Positions 5,393 to 7,225 of a stretch of 7,225 nucleotides of DNA are shown here, piece by piece. The stretch's first letter is position 1, and each line of letters starts with the position of its first letter. Source of the stretch: Chloroflexota bacterium (lineage in GTDB: Bacteria; Chloroflexota; Chloroflexia; Thermomicrobiales; UBA6265). Below the pieces are notes generated by a model, which made no database searches, was not told the origin of the DNA, and was given only the letters and a program-made list of their open reading frames with translations. Where the stretch lies: positions 1-7,225 of the forward strand of contig JAEVYR010000013.1 of the NCBI GenBank assembly GCA_023392645.1, read 5' to 3'. The position numbers and the translations under genes are program-made.

Positions 5393-6766
5393 TCACGCCG
5401 TCAGCACGGCATCGGTCGCGGCGTCGAGGCGGCTCCAGATCGGGTCGATCCAGTCGACGTGCTCCGGCTTCATCAGCACCGACCGCAGGCAACTCACCGT
5501 CTCCTGGTCGACGGCCATGTCATCCGGGAAGTCGAAGAGGGCGACCGGAAGCTCGGCCACCGCGAGGTGAAGATCGCGCCGCGCCGCGTCGTCGAAGATG
5601 CGCCGCGCCAGCGCCGATGCCTCGCTCACGCTGCCGGCGCGGACGGCCCAGTTGACGATGTCGAGCTCGGGCGCGAACGGGACGACGAAGCGATCGTCCG
5701 CCACCAGGCGCTCGTGGAGGGCCAGGGCCGCCTCGCGGCAGCGGCCGAGGTCGCGGGCGAACGCGCCGTCCGGCACCAGTGGAAGCAACTCCTGCGTCGC
5801 CCAGAGCGCGACCGCCGACGCGCCGGCGCGAGAGCATTCCAGGCTGATCTCGCCGAGGTGCAGCTCGTCGGAGCTGAAGTAGGTGTAGGGCGAGTCGTGC
5901 TGGTAGTAGCGGCCGACGGCGGGATCACGGAACAGCACGCTGCCGCAGCCGTAGGGCTGGAGTCCATGCTTGTGCGGGTCGATCACGATCGAGTCGACCT
6001 CGCCCAGCCGGTCGTAGGACGCCCGCGCGTCCGGCGCGAGGTTGGCGGCGAGGCCGAAGTAGCCGCCGTAGGCCGCGTCGGCGTGAAGGCGGAAGCCGTA
6101 ACGATCGCGCAGATCGAGCAGGGCGGGGAGGGGATCGACCGAGCCGGTCGCGGTCGTGCCGATCGTCGCGACGACGGTGCCGACGCCTCCCTGATGCAAT
6201 CGCTCCTCCAGCGCGCCGATGTCCATGCGTCCGAGCCGGTCGGTAAGGATCGCCTCGAAATCCATGCCCAGCACCGCGCTGATGCGCGAGTGAGTGTAGT
6301 GGGCCTGATCGGACGCGACCACGGTGGTGCCCGGGGCGACGTTGCGCGCGACCCAGAGCGCCTCCAGGTTGGCCATCGTGCCGCCGGAGGTGAGGTGGCC
6401 CAGATGGGTGTCCCAGCCGATCATCGCGGCGAGCGCGGCGACCGCCTCCTTCTCCATCCGCGAGCTGGCACGGCCGCCGTCGAGCGCGTGGTTGTTCGGG
6501 TTGATCCAGAGCGAGAGGGCGTAGGCGAGGCGCGCGACCGGGTGGGGCGGCTTCAGCATCTGCCCGGCGTAGAGCGGGTGGAAGTAGGGAAAGTTGTCCT
6601 GCATCCGGTCGGCGACCCTGGCCAGCACCGCCGCGATATCGCCCACGTCAGGCGTCGCCGCGTCGGCGGGGGGGAGATTGTCGAAGCCGGCGGCGAGCCG
6701 TTCGAGCGCCTCGCGAAGCAGATCGAGCGAGGCGTGATCGAGCGAGGTCGAGGCGTCGAGCGCCAT
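5393..6766 (-). CDS. PLP-dependent group II amino-acid decarboxylase, substrate unknown
   Basis: This 457-residue protein is a complete fold-type I PLP enzyme of the group II decarboxylase family (aromatic amino acid, glutamate, diaminobutyrate and MfnA-type decarboxylases). Visible features in order are: FPYFHPLYAGQM (59-70), typical of the N-terminal substrate-side segment; TSGGTMANLEAL (126-137), which binds the cofactor phosphate; His156 in SDQAHYTHSR, which stacks on the PLP ring; Asp230 in HADAAYGG, which contacts the ring nitrogen; and Lys266 in DPHKHG, the Schiff-base lysine. The residue after Lys is His, where many family members have Trp, Phe, Leu or Met, and LQPYGCGSVLFRD follows; this marks a subgroup I cannot assign to one substrate. 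The start at 6766 has AAAGGA about six bases upstream. Reaction is most likely amino acid to amine plus CO2 in the cytoplasm. A lyase related to sphingosine-1-phosphate lyase is a remote alternative. Confidence 0.9.
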   Translation of the reverse strand: MALDASTSLDHASLDLLREALERLAAGFDNLPPADAATPDVGDIAAVLARVADRMQDNFPYFHPLYAGQMLKPPHPVARLAYALSLWINPNNHALDGGRASSRMEKEAVAALAAMIGWDTHLGHLTSGGTMANLEALWVARNVAPGTTVVASDQAHYTHSRISAVLGMDFEAILTDRLGRMDIGALEERLHQGGVGTVVATIGTTATGSVDPLPALLDLRDRYGFRLHADAAYGGYFGLAANLAPDARASYDRLGEVDSIVIDPHKHGLQPYGCGSVLFRDPAVGRYYQHDSPYTYFSSDELHLGEISLECSRAGASAVALWATQELLPLVPDGAFARDLGRCREAALALHERLVADDRFVVPFAPELDIVNWAVRAGSVSEASALARRIFDDAARRDLHLAVAELPVALFDFPDDMAVDQETVSCLRSVLMKPEHVDWIDPIWSRLDAATDAVLTA

Positions 6767-6799
6767 GGCCGGTCCTTTCTGCGTTCGGGCAGGAGTGGA

Positions 6800-6811
6800 A
6801 CCTGTTCAGGT
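6800..6811. repeat. Small inverted repeat upstream of the decarboxylase gene
   Basis: ACCTG and CAGGT flank two T residues, and an overlapping palindrome GAACCTGTTC covers 6798-6807. The site lies about 33 bases before the decarboxylase start codon. It could be an operator for the decarboxylase, but arms this short arise easily by chance. The gap spacing (two bases between GAAC and GTTC) does not fit the Gram-positive LexA box, which has four. Confidence 0.25.
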
Positions 6812-6826
6812 CCCCTCGTCCATGAT

Positions 6827-6840
6827 ACGCGGACCCGCGT
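6827..6840. repeat. GC-rich hairpin between phoD-like gene and decarboxylase gene
   Basis: ACGCGG (6827-6832) and CCGCGT (6835-6840) are exact reverse complements with two bases between, folding as a five-pair stem with a four-base loop. It begins about 12 bases past the phosphatase stop, where a terminator might sit, but the following transcript bases (ATCATGG) hold no U-run. Weak terminator or chance. Confidence 0.25.
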
Positions 6841-6851
6841 GGCGCTCGTGC

Positions 6852-7225
6852 TCAGTCGAGATCCGTGCTGCATTCCGACGCGTCGCTGACGCCCGCATAC
6901 CCATGCTCGACGGTGAACGACGCGAGCGTCCCGGCGGAGGCATCCTGTTCGGAAACGTTGGACATCACGCGGTAATCCGCCTGCCAACGATCCGGGGTGA
7001 CCTCGCAGAGCACGTAGCCACGGTGGTTGTCGTAGAGGTGGTTGTGCGGGTTGCCCTTGTGGTTGCCGCAATGGGTGGTGAAGTGGCCGTCTTCCTCCAG
7101 TGGCTCGTCGCCATTGGAGGTCATCGAGGTGCCCACGAACTCGGCCCCGTAGACGGTGGCGGTGGAGGGGTCGTCCCAGTCGGATTTGAGATCCCAGACG
7201 TAGTTGCTGTGGACGTCGCCCGTGA
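6852..7225 (-). CDS. phoD: PhoD-like alkaline phosphatase/phosphodiesterase, C-terminal part
   Basis: The frame is open from the window edge to TGA at 6852-6854, giving the last 123 residues; the N-terminus lies outside. The visible part starts with TGDVHSNYVWDLK, the PhoD-family GDVH metal-binding motif, then DDPSTATVYGAEFVGTSMTS, matching the family's conserved EFVGTSI(T/S)S segment. After a short acidic loop comes NPHNHLYDNHRGYVLCEV with TPDRWQADYRV, again as in PhoD, and a 30-residue tail. PhoD enzymes are secreted, usually Tat-exported, calcium/iron phosphatases that release phosphate from diesters and monoesters. Two Cys (C23-like and C44-like relative to the local ATG, plus one near the end) could form disulfides outside the cell. 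An apparent ATG inside this segment is not the start, since homologous sequence continues upstream of it. Signal peptide and Pho-box regulation cannot be judged here. Confidence 0.9.
   Translation of the reverse strand, partial: TGDVHSNYVWDLKSDWDDPSTATVYGAEFVGTSMTSNGDEPLEEDGHFTTHCGNHKGNPHNHLYDNHRGYVLCEVTPDRWQADYRVMSNVSEQDASAGTLASFTVEHGYAGVSDASECSTDLD

Noticed and set aside
5178..5492. A longer dipeptidase starting up to 5492
   Set aside because: The extension runs into the decarboxylase coding sequence, is Ala/Arg-rich without family similarity, and the M19 metal-binding strand starts right after the ATG at 5177, which has its own Shine-Dalgarno site.
6798..6807. LexA/SOS box GAACCTGTTC upstream of the decarboxylase gene
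   Set aside because: The half-sites are two bases apart rather than the four of the Gram-positive LexA box, and the gene is not an SOS-type function.
5309..6889. A 526-codon open frame on the plus strand opposite the decarboxylase gene
   Set aside because: It covers a decarboxylase whose catalytic residues are all intact on the minus strand and has no recognisable domain.
6852..7136. A complete 94-residue small protein
   Set aside because: The first codon is GTG within the conserved EFVGTS motif, and PhoD-type sequence continues upstream in frame to the window edge, so it is the tail of a larger protein.

Overview
This is a GC-rich bacterial window, roughly two thirds G+C by eye. Every gene I can support lies on the minus strand, so transcription runs from base 7225 towards base 1. 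The genes have good Shine-Dalgarno sequences and codons that mostly end in G or C. Gene content (ChlI-like AAA+ ATPase with a soluble VWA partner, OsmC, M19 dipeptidase, group II decarboxylase, PhoD) fits a Gram-positive-type lineage such as Actinomycetota, or Chloroflexota of the Thermomicrobia type. No rRNA, tRNA or single diagnostic gene is present, so this placement is only an inference.

Layout in transcription order. (1) 7225-6852: C-terminal 123 residues of a PhoD-type alkaline phosphatase/phosphodiesterase, cut by the window edge. (2) 6766-5393: a complete PLP-dependent group II amino-acid decarboxylase of unknown substrate. (3) 5392-5178: a 215-bp gap holding a 33-codon open stretch with strongly gene-like codons and no full gene, probably the broken tail of a lost gene. 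(4) 5177-4110: a complete cytoplasmic M19 (renal dipeptidase family) peptidase with all metal ligands visible. (5) 4109-4014: a short regulatory gap with a good sigma70-type promoter and an 11-bp palindrome placed where an operator would be. (6) 4013-137: a tight three-gene operon, ChlI/MoxR-like AAA+ ATPase, OsmC-family protein, then a 666-residue VWA protein. Gaps are 19 and 33 bases. (7) 136-15: a compact set of overlapping inverted repeats just after the VWA stop.

The most interesting part is the operon. A AAA+ ATPase plus a VWA (MIDAS) protein is the architecture of magnesium/cobalt chelatases and MoxR-VWA metal-insertion or protein-maturation machines. Mycobacterial pairs of the Rv0958/Rv0959 kind seem to be the same family (from memory). 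Here an OsmC-like protein that has lost its second redox cysteine is placed between the two partners. The ATPase has Asn in place of the usual Walker B Asp. I infer that the ATPase and VWA protein form a remodelling complex acting on an unknown client, and that the OsmC protein serves it in a binding or redox-sensing role. None of this is shown by sequence alone. The decarboxylase and dipeptidase may both belong to amino-acid or peptide catabolism, but the broken gene between them weakens any operon claim.
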